From Mycobacterium sp. SMC-8 (lineage in GTDB: Bacteria; Actinomycetota; Actinomycetes; Mycobacteriales; Mycobacteriaceae), in the NCBI RefSeq assembly GCF_025263565.1, contig NZ_CP079865.1:1302001-1366000 (forward strand): a DNA stretch of 64,000 bases. The letters are read 5' to 3'. This document shows, piece after piece, positions 8,012-17,285 of this stretch. Under the pieces are notes generated by a model that ran no database searches, had not been told where the DNA came from, and saw nothing but the letters and a program-made list of their open reading frames with translations. How positions within the stretch are numbered: position 1 is the first letter of the stretch; each line of letters begins with the position of its first letter. Both the position numbers and the translations under genes were made by a program.

Positions 8012-9301
8012 GTGCCCACCCGCCATGACCAGCGCCGGTGTGCGCCGGCGGCAGGTCGGCGCCCCGATCTGACCACCCGGCTGCCCGCACGCAACGCGCT
8101 CGGGTTGATGTTCGACCCCGTCTTCGGCGCGCTGTTCTGGGGCAAGATGTTCGCCGTCGTGGCGGTGTGGACGCACGGCATCGTCGCCGCCATCGTGATG
8201 TACGACGCCACGCGATCGGCGCTGATGGTGGGCATGGTCGGCGTGGTGCAGTTCGCACCGCAACTGGTCCTGAGCCCGACGAGCGGTAAGTGGGCCGACA
8301 CCGGGAACCCGGCGCGTCAGATCCTGCTCGGCCGCGTGCTCTGCATGGCCGGTTCCGGTTCCGTCGCGGCGTGGATGTTCATCCAGCCCGAGCTGACGGG
8401 GATGGGCGCGGCTCTTCCCGTGCTGGTCGGGACCACGCTGGTCGGCTTCGGGTTCGTCGTCGGCGGGCCGGCGATGCAGTCGATCGTGCCGACGCTCATC
8501 CGGGACGGCGAGCTGTCGACCGCGATGGCGCTCAACAGCATGCCGATGACGATCGGACGGATCATCGGCCCGGCGGCCGGCGCTTACCTCGCCGCGCACA
8601 TCGGACCGGCGACGGCGTTCGCGGTCAGCACGGTGCTGCACTTGGTGTTCGCGCTGTTCCTGCTCGCCGTGCGTTTCCCGGCCCCGCCACAGCGGCGCTC
8701 GGGCACCGACTACCGCGTACGGGTCGCCGTGCGCTACGTGTTCGGCGACCGCCCGCTGCTGCTGGCCCTGCTCGCGGTCACGACCGTCGGCATCGTGTCC
8801 GACCCGTCCATCACGTTGACCCCGTCGATCACCGACGCGCTCGGCGGCGATGCCTCGATGGTGGGGACGTTGTCGGCGGTGTTCGGGGTCGGCGCCGCGG
8901 TCGGGATGATCGCGCTGGCGCTGCTGCGCGGCCGTATCGCCTCGGCGACGGTGTCGTCGATCGGGATGGCCACCCTGGGTCTCGGCAGTGCGGTCCTGGC
9001 GGCCGCCGTGCACCCCTGGTTGGCGTTCGTCGGCTTCGTGATCTCCGGTTTCGGGTTCGGCTGCGCGTTGACCGGGCTGGGCACCGTCGTACAGGAACGC
9101 GCGCCCGAGGAGTTACGCGGGCGGATCATGGCGCTGTGGCTGGTCGGCTTCCTCGGCTCGCGCCCGATCGCCGCGGCGGTGCTCGGCGGCACCGCCGACG
9201 CGCTGAACGTGTACGCGGCATTCGGTGTCGCGGCGGCCCTGGCCGTGGTGGTGACGGTGCTGTGCCGGCCGGCGAAACTGGTCGGACCACTCCCTAGTTA
9301 G
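8012..9301 (+). CDS. MFS transporter (MFS_3 / enterobactin-exporter-like)
   Basis: About 429 residues with roughly twelve hydrophobic segments, starting FGALFWGKMFAVVAVWTHGIVAA. Loop motifs such as GKWADTGNPARQILLGR and ERAPEELRGRIMALW fit the MFS_3 group of drug and siderophore exporters. The start is uncertain: TTG 8009 and GTG 8012 lack a clear ribosome-binding site, and the conserved part begins near codon 25 (TTRLPARNALGLMF). The last 8 bases overlap the convergent hydrolase gene. The substrate is unknown. Confidence 0.8.
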   Translation: MPTRHDQRRCAPAAGRRPDLTTRLPARNALGLMFDPVFGALFWGKMFAVVAVWTHGIVAAIVMYDATRSALMVGMVGVVQFAPQLVLSPTSGKWADTGNPARQILLGRVLCMAGSGSVAAWMFIQPELTGMGAALPVLVGTTLVGFGFVVGGPAMQSIVPTLIRDGELSTAMALNSMPMTIGRIIGPAAGAYLAAHIGPATAFAVSTVLHLVFALFLLAVRFPAPPQRRSGTDYRVRVAVRYVFGDRPLLLALLAVTTVGIVSDPSITLTPSITDALGGDASMVGTLSAVFGVGAAVGMIALALLRGRIASATVSSIGMATLGLGSAVLAAAVHPWLAFVGFVISGFGFGCALTGLGTVVQERAPEELRGRIMALWLVGFLGSRPIAAAVLGGTADALNVYAAFGVAAALAVVVTVLCRPAKLVGPLPS

Positions 9302-10448
9302 GGCGGCGACGTCCGGTCAACTCCGCGATGGTGTTGATCTCGCTGTCCCGGTACGGGGTGCCGTCGGTTTTCAGCAGATCGTGAAACCACACTCCGGGCG
9401 GTCCGGGAACCGGCCGGTCCCACGAGTCCCACGGCAGGAAGGTCTGGGTCTTGCCCGCGACGAAGCCCCAAGTGAACGCGCCGACATTGCGTCGCTTGGT
9501 GATCGGCAGGATCGACTCCACGGTGCTGTTCAGCGTGCGGGCCATGTACTCGGTGCACAACATCGGGCGCCCGATCGGCGTCAGTTCCTCCAGCCGCGCC
9601 TCGAAGCCCTTGGGGTCGGCATAGCTGTGGAAGGTGATCACGTCGGACAGGTCGAGCTGGATCCGGTTGATCTCGTTGCGGCGCGCCGGATCTCCCCATT
9701 CGCCGTCCCAGACTCCGCTGGTCAGCGGTTGGATCGGGTCGACCGAGCGGGCCCAACCGAAGACCTGCGGCAGCAGTTCGGCCACCCGCTCCACCTTGTC
9801 CCTGCGTTCGACGTCCTTGTACGCGTCAGCGGGGTTGTCGGGCTCGTTCCACAGGTCCCAGCCCAGGACCCGCCGGTCGTGCCGGAACTGGCTGAGCACC
9901 CCCACCACGTAGTCCCTCATGACGCGGTGGTGCCGCGGATCGCTGAGGTGGTCGGCGCCGGGACTCTGCACCCAGCCCGAGTTGTGCACGCCCGGTGTCG
10001 GGTTGCGCTGCTGCCCCAGCCGCGGGTGCGGATCCCAGCAGGAGTCGAACAGCACGAACAACGGCTTGATGCCGTGGTGAGCCGCGATGTCGACGAACCG
10101 GGCCAGCCGCCGCTGGAACCCGACCCGGTCCTGCACCCACAGCAGGTCGTGCAGGAATACGCGAACGGTGTTGAGCCCGATCAGCTTTGCCATGCGCAGC
10201 TCGGTGTCGATGCGCCGCGGATCGAAGGTGCCCGGCTGGAACATCTCGAGCTGATTGATCGCGTTGGCCGGGATGAAGTTCGCGCCGACGAGCCAGCCCT
10301 GCGCCCGGTGCCACCGGTGTGCCCGGTCGGGCGACCACCGCGCCAGCTCCGCCGACGCGCGGGGCACGCTCGTCAGCACGGCGCCCGCGGCCAGTACGGC
10401 GGGCAATTTGAGCGCAGAGCGACGATCCAGCAGGGCTTCAGACGGCAA
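9294..10448 (-). CDS. Tat-exported GH5-like glycoside hydrolase (cellulase/mannanase family)
   Basis: A 384-residue protein. The N-terminus (LLDRRSALKLPAVLAAGAVL) is a twin-arginine signal with R9-R10. The mature part is a (beta/alpha)8 barrel with the acid/base Glu in LGWDLWNEPDNP and a candidate nucleophile Glu in MLCTEYMAR. ANFIPANAINQLEMFQPGTFD is typical of GH5-related 1,4-beta-mannosidase/cellulase-like proteins. Substrate specificity cannot be read from the sequence. It probably acts in the periplasm or outside the cell. It overlaps the end of the MFS gene by 8 bases. Confidence 0.82.
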   Translation of the reverse strand: MPSEALLDRRSALKLPAVLAAGAVLTSVPRASAELARWSPDRAHRWHRAQGWLVGANFIPANAINQLEMFQPGTFDPRRIDTELRMAKLIGLNTVRVFLHDLLWVQDRVGFQRRLARFVDIAAHHGIKPLFVLFDSCWDPHPRLGQQRNPTPGVHNSGWVQSPGADHLSDPRHHRVMRDYVVGVLSQFRHDRRVLGWDLWNEPDNPADAYKDVERRDKVERVAELLPQVFGWARSVDPIQPLTSGVWDGEWGDPARRNEINRIQLDLSDVITFHSYADPKGFEARLEELTPIGRPMLCTEYMARTLNSTVESILPITKRRNVGAFTWGFVAGKTQTFLPWDSWDRPVPGPPGVWFHDLLKTDGTPYRDSEINTIAELTGRRRPN

Positions 10449-10757
10449 CGTGCAATCCTTCGGTGCGAAGATCGGTGATTCGCCGCCGGACCACGCTGCA
10501 ACGTCGATGAGAGCGTGCCGGGCAAGTCGACGACCGCCTGTGTATCGACGCCCCCGGCGAGCCCGTTACAGCCGCAGGTCATGCCGTGAATTCGGGACCT
10601 CAACGCACAGAACCAATTTCGCTGAATGGATAGCAGTGGCCACCGTGATTGACGGTCGCGAAAGCCGGTGTCCTGAGAACCGCGAGTCGACATTGCCCGC
10701 CCGACTGCTTAAGGTCGGAAGATGGCCGACTTCGTTCGGTCTGTGTGAGGAGGCACT
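10449..10757. other. 309-bp intergenic region between divergent genes
   Basis: It separates the GH5-like gene (minus) from the phosphatase operon (plus). I see no convincing coding frame and no consensus promoter. A short imperfect inverted repeat, AAGGTCGG with CCGACTT, lies at about 10709-10730. GAGGAGG at 10747-10753 is the ribosome-binding site of the phosphatase gene. Confidence 0.5.
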
Positions 10758-12383
10758 ATGGGGGAGAGCACACCCCTGGACATCGCCTCGGAGTACGACG
10801 CAGCCTGGGGATCGGTTCCCCACCCGGTGCTCGTGGTCGACGGGGCCGGAATGGTCCGGACCTCGAGTGAATCCGCGCGAACCGTGTTGCCGGAGCTCAT
10901 CTCCGGCGGTGCGCTCGAAGACGTGGCACCGGCATGGCTGGCAGGCGCGCATCAGCGCCTGGCCAAAGTGTCCGGAAGTGTGGACGGGCGGGAGTTCGAG
11001 GCGCACCCGACGACGTTGCCCGGTGGCGAGGTCGCCTGGTGGCTGGTCGAAGATTCCGCCCGCTCGGCCCGGGAAGCACGGCAGGCGCTGACGGTGGAAC
11101 GGGAACGCGCGGCGTTCCTCGACGATGCGTCCGCGGTGCTGATGGCCTCGCTGAACATCGACCGTTGCATGGAGGCGACCGTCCAGATGGCCGCACGCCA
11201 CCTCGCCGACGCCGCTGTCCTCGTCGCCCCCAGCTCCGGTGGGCGCGTCCCCGTCGTGTGCAGCGGGCCCGACGGCGCCGCGGCGCACCGCGGCGTCGAG
11301 GCCGACCCCGCCGACGTGGCCGGGCTCTCCGAAGCCCTGCGCGGATTCCCACCGGTCCCGTCGCGGTGGATCGACCCCACATCCGTTCCCGATTGGCTTG
11401 TGCCCGAAGACTTTCCAGGTCCGGTCGGCTCCGTGGTGATCACCCCGCTGCCCGGTCACGGCGTCCCGGCCGGGGCGCTGGTCCTGTTGCGGCGCTCCTC
11501 GCAGACGGCGTTCAGTGAGGGCGAAGAGGTGTTCGCCCGGCTGTTCGCGGCCCGCGCCGGTGCGGCGCTGTCGGCGGCTCGGCTCTACGCCGAGCAGTCC
11601 GCGATCACGCGCACCCTCATGGAGGAGCTGCTGCCGCCCCGCCTGCACCGCCTTGAGGGCGTCGAGCTCGCCGGCGGCTACCGCGCTTCGGAAGACCATG
11701 AGGCCATCGGCGGTGACTTCTACGACGTGCACGTCGGGGCCACGCCCGAGGACGAGACGCTGGTGGTCCTCGGCGACGTCTGCGGCAAGGGACTCGAAGC
11801 CGCCGTGCTGACCGGCAAGATCCGCAACACGCTGATGGCGCTGGCACCGCTGGCCGAAGACCACGCCGGGGTACTCAAGCTGCTCAACAGTGCGTTGCTC
11901 TCGGTGGAGAGCACCCGGTTCGTCACGCTGGTGATGGCCTCGGTGTCGCGCCGCGACGGGCAGGTGGTGCTGCGTCTGACCTGTGCCGGACATCTGGCCC
12001 CGCTGATCGTGCGCACCGACGGCCGTGTGGAGGAGGCCGACACCCGCGGCACGCTGGTCGGCGTGATGCCGCAGATCAAGGCCCGCACCGTGGAAACCAC
12101 CCTGGCCCCCGGCGAGACCTGCCTGCTCTACACCGACGGCGTCACCGAGGCCCGCGGCGGACCGCTCGGCACCGACATGTTCGGCGAGGAGCGGTTGTCC
12201 ACAGTGCTGGCGGAATGCGCGGGTCTGCCCGCCGAGGCCGTCGTCGAGCGCGTCATGATGCTCACCAGCCAGTGGGTGAGTCACCGCGCCCACGACGACA
12301 TCGCCGTGGTCGCCATCACCGCGCCGCGCCGCACGCATCTGAGCGCGGTCGACGGTCACACCGCTGGGAGGTACACCGCGTGA
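10758..12383 (+). CDS. PAS-GAF-PP2C (SpoIIE/RsbU-type) serine phosphatase
   Basis: A 541-residue cytosolic signalling protein. Residues about 15-100 form a PAS-like domain (HPVLVVDGAGMVRTSS). Residues about 115-285 form a GAF-like domain preceded by a coiled linker (EARQALTVERERAAF). Residues about 305-525 form a PP2C/SpoIIE phosphatase with metal-binding Asp in IGGDFYDV, GDVCGKG, YTDGVTEA and HDDIAVVAI. Known RsbU-type enzymes dephosphorylate a STAS anti-anti-sigma factor and thereby release a sigma factor. Its TGA overlaps the GTG of the next gene, and a STAS gene is third in the operon, which fits. The input signal is unknown but may include the B12 protein. Confidence 0.9.
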   Translation: MGESTPLDIASEYDAAWGSVPHPVLVVDGAGMVRTSSESARTVLPELISGGALEDVAPAWLAGAHQRLAKVSGSVDGREFEAHPTTLPGGEVAWWLVEDSARSAREARQALTVERERAAFLDDASAVLMASLNIDRCMEATVQMAARHLADAAVLVAPSSGGRVPVVCSGPDGAAAHRGVEADPADVAGLSEALRGFPPVPSRWIDPTSVPDWLVPEDFPGPVGSVVITPLPGHGVPAGALVLLRRSSQTAFSEGEEVFARLFAARAGAALSAARLYAEQSAITRTLMEELLPPRLHRLEGVELAGGYRASEDHEAIGGDFYDVHVGATPEDETLVVLGDVCGKGLEAAVLTGKIRNTLMALAPLAEDHAGVLKLLNSALLSVESTRFVTLVMASVSRRDGQVVLRLTCAGHLAPLIVRTDGRVEEADTRGTLVGVMPQIKARTVETTLAPGETCLLYTDGVTEARGGPLGTDMFGEERLSTVLAECAGLPAEAVVERVMMLTSQWVSHRAHDDIAVVAITAPRRTHLSAVDGHTAGRYTA

Positions 12384-13447
12384 GCGACCGCACCTCTCGC
12401 GCCCGTGAACAACTCTGGGCTGCGGCGCTCGACGGTGACGAGTACACCGCGTCGTCGGTCGTGCTGGCCGCGGTCGACGACGGTATGACGGGCGAAGAGG
12501 TGCTGCTCGACGTCATCGCGCCGGTGCAGCGTCGGGTCGGCGCCGAATGGGCGGCCAACCGCATCACCGTCGCCCAGGAGCACGCCGCGACCGCGATCAA
12601 CGACCGCGCGATCGCCGCGCTGTCAAACCATCCGGCCTGCGCATCCAGCGGCGGCGCCGGCCGGGTGACAGTGGCCTGCGTGGACGGCGAATGGCACGCC
12701 CTGCCGGCGCGCCTGCTCGCCGAGGTGCTGAAGCTGCGCGGGTGGCACGTCGACTTCCTCGGCGCCCAGGTCCCCACCCCGCATCTGATCGCCCACCTGC
12801 ACCAGCACGGCCCCGATGCGGTCGCACTGTCCTGCATGATCCCGACCCGGCTGCCCACCGCGCACGCCGCGATCACCGCATGCCAGGCCGCCGGTGTGGC
12901 CGTGCTCGCCGGCGGCGCCGCGTTCGGCGCGGACGGGCGTTTCGCCCGCCGCCTCGGCGCCGACGCGTGGGCCGCGGACGCCCGCAGCGCGGCCGCCCTG
13001 CTCGGGGACGGCCTGCGCCCGGTCCCGGTCACCGCCACCCACCAACCCGTCGACGACCTGCCCCACCTGGTGGACCAGGAGTACACGATGGTCCGGGATA
13101 ACAGCGCGCAGTTGATCGCGACCACGGTCCGGGATCTGGAGGACCGCTTCCCGGCAATGCGCGACTACACCGAGGCGCAGCGCCAGCACACCCTCGAGGA
13201 CATCGCCCACATCGTCGAATTCCTCACCACCGCGCTGTACGTCGACGACGACGAACTGTTCGTCGGGTTCATCACCTGGACCGCCGACATCTTGACCGCC
13301 CGCGGCGTGCCGGCGGTTTCGCTGCTACCCGCTCTCGAATCACTCGCCGGGCACCTGCCCGAGTTCCCGCGTGCCCAGCGCCTGCTCAAAGCCGCGCACG
13401 CATCCGTCCATCACGTTCCCACCGACAACCCCTCACTCTCCGCATGA
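12380..13447 (+). CDS. B12-binding protein with CarH-type W-x9-EH photoreceptor signature
   Basis: A 355-residue soluble protein with no MerR DNA-binding domain. Residues about 1-90 form a helical cap domain like B12-binding_2, in which Trp57 and Glu67-His68 give W-x9-EH, the motif that in CarH/LitR photoreceptors caps the adenosyl group of AdoCbl. Residues about 95-210 form a Rossmann-type B12-binding domain; GEWHALP supplies His106 as candidate lower axial ligand, followed by LRGWHVDFLGAQVP, the usual motif. Residues about 215-345 form an unassigned helical domain. GTGA overlap with the phosphatase and ATGA overlap with the STAS gene tie all three together. A light or cobalamin sensor feeding the phosphatase is inference. 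Confidence 0.85.
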   Translation: MSDRTSRAREQLWAAALDGDEYTASSVVLAAVDDGMTGEEVLLDVIAPVQRRVGAEWAANRITVAQEHAATAINDRAIAALSNHPACASSGGAGRVTVACVDGEWHALPARLLAEVLKLRGWHVDFLGAQVPTPHLIAHLHQHGPDAVALSCMIPTRLPTAHAAITACQAAGVAVLAGGAAFGADGRFARRLGADAWAADARSAAALLGDGLRPVPVTATHQPVDDLPHLVDQEYTMVRDNSAQLIATTVRDLEDRFPAMRDYTEAQRQHTLEDIAHIVEFLTTALYVDDDELFVGFITWTADILTARGVPAVSLLPALESLAGHLPEFPRAQRLLKAAHASVHHVPTDNPSLSA

Positions 13448-13794
13448 AACTCACCCTCACCGTCCACACCGCCGACCAGGCGGCCCGCGTCCGCATCGCC
13501 GGAGACCTCGACTACGGCTCCACCCCGCTGCTGCTGGACACGGTTTCCGAGGTGCTGCGCCGGGCCTCCGGGCTCACCGATCTCCACTTGGACTTCACCG
13601 ATCTGGCCTTCTGCGATTCGGCCGGACTGTCCTCCCTGGTGCTGATCTACAGGCGCACCGCCACCGCCGGCCTGCACCTGCACCTCGACCAGCGGCCGGC
13701 GCAGCTCGAGCGGATCCTCGACATCACCGGTCTGCTCAACTTCCTCACCACCCCTGCGGCGCAACAGGAGCCCGGCGAGTCCGACATCGGCTGA
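13444..13794 (+). CDS. STAS-domain anti-anti-sigma factor
   Basis: A 116-residue single STAS domain (RsbV/SpoIIAA-like). The loop before helix 2 reads LAFCDSAGLSSLV; Ser59 is the expected phosphorylation site. The unphosphorylated form would bind an anti-sigma kinase and free a sigma factor. The start ATG overlaps the preceding TGA. No anti-sigma kinase (HATPase_c) gene lies nearby, so the partner must be encoded elsewhere. Confidence 0.88.
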   Translation: MKLTLTVHTADQAARVRIAGDLDYGSTPLLLDTVSEVLRRASGLTDLHLDFTDLAFCDSAGLSSLVLIYRRTATAGLHLHLDQRPAQLERILDITGLLNFLTTPAAQQEPGESDIG

Positions 13795-13832
13795 CGCCGT
13801 TTTGCCACAGCCGATCCGGGAAACTCACGGGC

Positions 13833-14825
13833 ATGTCTGTGCGCGTCGCGGTGACCGGTCCCACCGGGGAGATCGGCCTGTCCACCATCTCCGCTCTGGA
13901 GGACCACCCTGACGTGGAGTCGATCGTCGGGATGGCCCGCCGGCCTTTCGACCCGGCCGAGCACGGCTGGACCAAGACCACCTACCGGCAGGGCGACATC
14001 CTCGACCGCGACGCGGTGCACGCGCTGGTCGCCGACGCGGACACGGTGGTCCACCTCGCGTTCATCATCATGGGTTCGCGGGACGAGAGCGCGCGGGTGA
14101 ATCTGCAGGGCACCCGCAACGTCTTCGAGGCCGCCGTCGCCGAACCCCGCGTCCGGCGACTCGTCTACACCTCGTCGGTCGCCGCCTACGGCTACCACTC
14201 CGACAACCCGGTCCCGATCACCGAGGACGTCCCGACGCGCGGCTCACCGGAGCACTACTACTCCGAGCAGAAGGCCGCGTGCGAGGCGGTGCTGGCCGAG
14301 GTAACCATCGGGTCGTCGCTTCAGGTGTACATCCTGCGCCCGTGCATCGTCGCGGGCCCCAAGGCGACCGCGCTGGCCGACGCGATGCCCTGGAACCAGC
14401 TTCCCGGGACGGTGCGGCGGGTCACGCAGGCGCTGCCGCTGCTCAAGCCGCCCTTCCCCGACCCCGGCACCCCGCTGCAACTGGTGCACCACGACGACGT
14501 TGCCTCGGCGATCGCCGCTGCGGTCACCACCGACTCGGCGCCGCCGGGGGCGTACAACATCGCCGGCGAGGGCGTGCTGTCCATGTCGACCGTGGGTGAC
14601 GCGCTCGGCGCCAGGCCGGTGAAGGTCCCGCACGCCGCGGCCACCGCCACCTCCGAGGTGATCGCGCGGTTGCCGTTCGTCCCGTCGATCCTGGAATGGC
14701 TGCACGCCGGCCGCACCTCCGTGGTGATGGACACCACCAAGGCCAGGGAGCAACTGGGATGGCAGCCCACCTTCACTGCCGCGGAGACACTTCGGGCGCT
14801 GGCGAGTGCCGCGGGGAATGCGTGA
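13833..14825 (+). CDS. NAD(P)-dependent epimerase/dehydratase (extended SDR)
   Basis: A 330-residue Rossmann protein. The N-terminal VAVTGPTGEIG is the nucleotide-binding loop, and the YYSEQKAACE segment supplies the SDR Tyr-x3-Lys. VVHLAFIIMG and LVYTSSVAAYGYH are typical extended-SDR positions. ATG 13833 lies 38 bases after the STAS gene. The substrate is unknown. Its TGA is adjacent to the start of the following hydrolase, so the two are probably one transcript. Confidence 0.8.
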   Translation: MSVRVAVTGPTGEIGLSTISALEDHPDVESIVGMARRPFDPAEHGWTKTTYRQGDILDRDAVHALVADADTVVHLAFIIMGSRDESARVNLQGTRNVFEAAVAEPRVRRLVYTSSVAAYGYHSDNPVPITEDVPTRGSPEHYYSEQKAACEAVLAEVTIGSSLQVYILRPCIVAGPKATALADAMPWNQLPGTVRRVTQALPLLKPPFPDPGTPLQLVHHDDVASAIAAAVTTDSAPPGAYNIAGEGVLSMSTVGDALGARPVKVPHAAATATSEVIARLPFVPSILEWLHAGRTSVVMDTTKAREQLGWQPTFTAAETLRALASAAGNA

Positions 14826-15505
14826 TGGAAACCGCGGAGTACGCGCCGGGGCGCGCGGTCGACCTGTACGGCGACCCGGCGGCGCCGACGGTGCTGCTCT
14901 GGCACGGCACCCAGACCGACGCGCGGGCCACCGTCCGGGTGCTCGCGGGTCTTCTCGCCGAGCGGGGCCGGAGTGTGGTTGTCCCGGACTGGGATTCGCA
15001 CGGCCCCGACGGCGGACGAACGGATCTGCTGGAGTCCGCTCGGTTTGCCTCCTCGTGGTCGCGCAGCCGGGAGCCGCTCACGCTGGCGGGCTGGTCACTC
15101 GGCGGTGTCGCGGCGGCCGGCCTCACCGTGGCCGCCGAGAGCCACGGCGTCGCACTTACGCACACCGTGTGCCTGGCGGGGGCCTTCATGGCACGCGACC
15201 CGATCTCCGGCGCAGACGTCACCGCACAGCTTGAGAACCCGGCGGCGCGGACACCGTTCACGCTGCTCCATGGCACCGCCGACGACGTCGTTCCCCTATC
15301 GGCGAGCCGGACGTTCGCCGCGTCGCTGCAGAATTCCGGTTGGCCCGTGCGGCTGCGGGAGCTCGACGCCGACCACGGCGACATCGCCGGTGCCCGATAC
15401 GATGCCGCGGCCGACCGGTACGCCCCCGCCGATGATCCGGCGACTGCGCGCACCGCCGCCCAGGTCGCCGATCTCATCACCGCGACACCGGCTCCGGCGG
15501 GTTAG
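14825..15505 (+). CDS. Alpha/beta hydrolase
   Basis: A 226-residue alpha/beta hydrolase of the small esterase/dienelactone-hydrolase-like type. The nucleophile elbow is LAGWSLGGVAAAG, the acid is near LHGTADDVVPLS and the His is in DADHGDIAG. The start may be ATG 14825 or GTG 14822, which overlaps the upstream TGA. Cytosolic; substrate unknown. It is convergent with the thioesterase gene, separated by 17 bases. Confidence 0.78.
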   Translation: METAEYAPGRAVDLYGDPAAPTVLLWHGTQTDARATVRVLAGLLAERGRSVVVPDWDSHGPDGGRTDLLESARFASSWSRSREPLTLAGWSLGGVAAAGLTVAAESHGVALTHTVCLAGAFMARDPISGADVTAQLENPAARTPFTLLHGTADDVVPLSASRTFAASLQNSGWPVRLRELDADHGDIAGARYDAAADRYAPADDPATARTAAQVADLITATPAPAG

Positions 15506-15522
15506 ATTAGCTGCCGTGACGA

Positions 15523-15981
15523 TCACCCTGGCTCCTGGCTGACCACCAGCGCCGTCAGCGCCGACCGTATCCGGTCCGGGATCGGAACTGCTTGCCGCCG
15601 TTGACGTTCGACGAAGACATGGACGAAGTGACCATACGCCACCGCGTCCTCGCCGGTGGCCGTGAAGATCGCCACGCCGTAGGTCACCGAACGGTTGGTG
15701 AGCCTGTCCACCCGCAACCCGGCCCGCAGGTCATCCGGGTAGGCCACCGGGGCCAGGTACGCGCATTTCGACTCCACCACCAGGCCGATCACCGGTGCGG
15801 TGTGGATGTCCAGGCCGCCTTCGTGGATCAGGAAGTGGTTCGCCACGGTGTCGAAGTAGCTGTAGTACGTCACGTTGTTGACATGGCCGTAGACGTCATT
15901 GTCCATCCACCGGGTGGTGATCGGCACGAAGTACCGGTAGTCGGCGATGCGGTGGGTCACGGGCGCCGTCGGTTCGCTCAC
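15523..15981 (-). CDS. Acyl-CoA thioesterase (4HBT, YbgC-like hotdog)
   Basis: A 152-residue hotdog-fold thioesterase. The [32 protein letters not shown] segment contains the Asp and HVNN motif of the 4-hydroxybenzoyl-CoA thioesterase family. The GTG start at 15981 overlaps the stop of the upstream dehydrogenase (GTGA). It is third in a TetR-dehydrogenase-thioesterase operon, which suggests hydrolysis of an acyl-CoA made by that pathway. Confidence 0.82.
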   Translation of the reverse strand: MSEPTAPVTHRIADYRYFVPITTRWMDNDVYGHVNNVTYYSYFDTVANHFLIHEGGLDIHTAPVIGLVVESKCAYLAPVAYPDDLRAGLRVDRLTNRSVTYGVAIFTATGEDAVAYGHFVHVFVERQRRQAVPIPDRIRSALTALVVSQEPG

Positions 15982-17285
15982 CAGTAGCTCATCGCGTGCC
16001 GGAAAGTGTTGGCCAGCAATGCCTTGTCGACATCCAGCGGGGCGTTGCCGAGGAGTCGCTGCTGGGGCCACGCACCCTCGGCGAGGGCGTCGGCGTCGGC
16101 CTGGGAGTAGCCGACACCGGCCAGACCGTTGGGCATCCCGACCGCCTGCATGATCGTCACGAGGTGGTCGGCCAGCACGGTCCCGGCGTCGTCGGGCGCG
16201 GCCCCGGCAGTGTCCGCCCCGAGGTGCGCTGCCGCGTCGAGGTGCCGCGGCGGGTCCAGCGGCGCGGTGGCCAGGAACGCCGCGGGCGCGTTCAGGATCA
16301 CCGACATCCCGTGCGGCACAAGGGGTTCGTCGCCAGGGTAGCCGTCGGGGTGAAACCCGCGCACCTGCCCGGCCACGGCGTAGGCCATCGCGTGCGGGAT
16401 GTGCACTCCCGCGTTGCCGAACGCGATACCCGCCAGCGTCGCCGCCCACATCACCTGCTCGCGGGCCTCCCGGTCGGCGCCGTCGGTGACGGCCCGCTGC
16501 AGGTACCGGCCGAGCAGTCGCAGCGCCTCCACGCTGCCCAGGTCGCTCCACGGGTTGGCGCCCTGGCTCATCGGCCGCTGGCTGGGTCTGCCGGGTGCGG
16601 CGCGGCGGTGATAGGGCCGCGCGGTGTAGGACTCCAGCGCGTGGGAGAGCACGTCGAGGCCGCTGCAGGCCACCACGTTTGCGGGCAGGGTGTCGGTGCA
16701 GTCGGGGTCGACCAGTGCTTCGGTGGGGCGCAGCGCCGGTGAGGCGATGCCGGTCTTGGCCGCCATCGACAGCAGGTCGAAGATCGCGATGCCGGTGACC
16801 TCGCTGCCGGTGCCCGAGGTGGTCGGGCACGCGAGGTGCGGCTTCAGCGGGCCCGGAACCGCGGCGCCGGCGCCGACCGGGGCGTTGACGTACTCCAGGA
16901 AGTCGGCGGGGTGACTGGCGTAGAGGTTGGCCGCCTTGGCGGTGTCGATGACCGAACCGCCGCCGACGGACACGTAACCGTCCGCGGCCACCTCGGTCGC
17001 GAATTCCGCTGCCTGCTTAAAGGATTCGTCGGTGGGTTCGACCCGGACGTCGGTGTAGGCGACGATGTCGATGCCGGCGCCCCGCAGGGACCGCTGCACC
17101 GTGTCGAAGATCTCCAGCTCGGCGACCGTCGGGTCGGTGAACAACGCGACCCGCGCGACGCCCAGCGCGTTGACCCGGTCACCGGCCTCACGCAGGCAGC
17201 CTCGCCCGAAAGTGATCCGTGACGCGTCTACGGTGAACGCGGTGTCCCCTGCGCCCCCCACACCGTTGTGCTGGCAGCAACTCAT
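15978..17285 (-). CDS. Iron-containing alcohol dehydrogenase, hydroxyacid-oxoacid transhydrogenase type
   Basis: A 435-residue group III (Fe-dependent) dehydrogenase. The nucleotide loop is [16 protein letters not shown] and the metal-site region contains [16 protein letters not shown] and [11 protein letters not shown]. The N-terminus ([20 protein letters not shown]) and the inserted [22 protein letters not shown] match the ADHFE1/HOT branch, which transfers hydride between 4-hydroxybutyrate-like hydroxyacids and 2-oxoglutarate. ATGA overlap with the upstream TetR gene and GTGA with the downstream thioesterase. Confidence 0.82.
   Translation of the reverse strand: MSCCQHNGVGGAGDTAFTVDASRITFGRGCLREAGDRVNALGVARVALFTDPTVAELEIFDTVQRSLRGAGIDIVAYTDVRVEPTDESFKQAAEFATEVAADGYVSVGGGSVIDTAKAANLYASHPADFLEYVNAPVGAGAAVPGPLKPHLACPTTSGTGSEVTGIAIFDLLSMAAKTGIASPALRPTEALVDPDCTDTLPANVVACSGLDVLSHALESYTARPYHRRAAPGRPSQRPMSQGANPWSDLGSVEALRLLGRYLQRAVTDGADREAREQVMWAATLAGIAFGNAGVHIPHAMAYAVAGQVRGFHPDGYPGDEPLVPHGMSVILNAPAAFLATAPLDPPRHLDAAAHLGADTAGAAPDDAGTVLADHLVTIMQAVGMPNGLAGVGYSQADADALAEGAWPQQRLLGNAPLDVDKALLANTFRHAMSYW

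Noticed and set aside
6785..9013. 742-codon minus-strand frame across RNase Z and the MFS gene
   Set aside because: Composition is extremely Arg/His/Gln-rich and it lies opposite two well-recognised genes.
10566..12359. 597-codon minus-strand frame opposite the PP2C phosphatase
   Set aside because: Antisense shadow of a well-defined PAS-GAF-PP2C gene.
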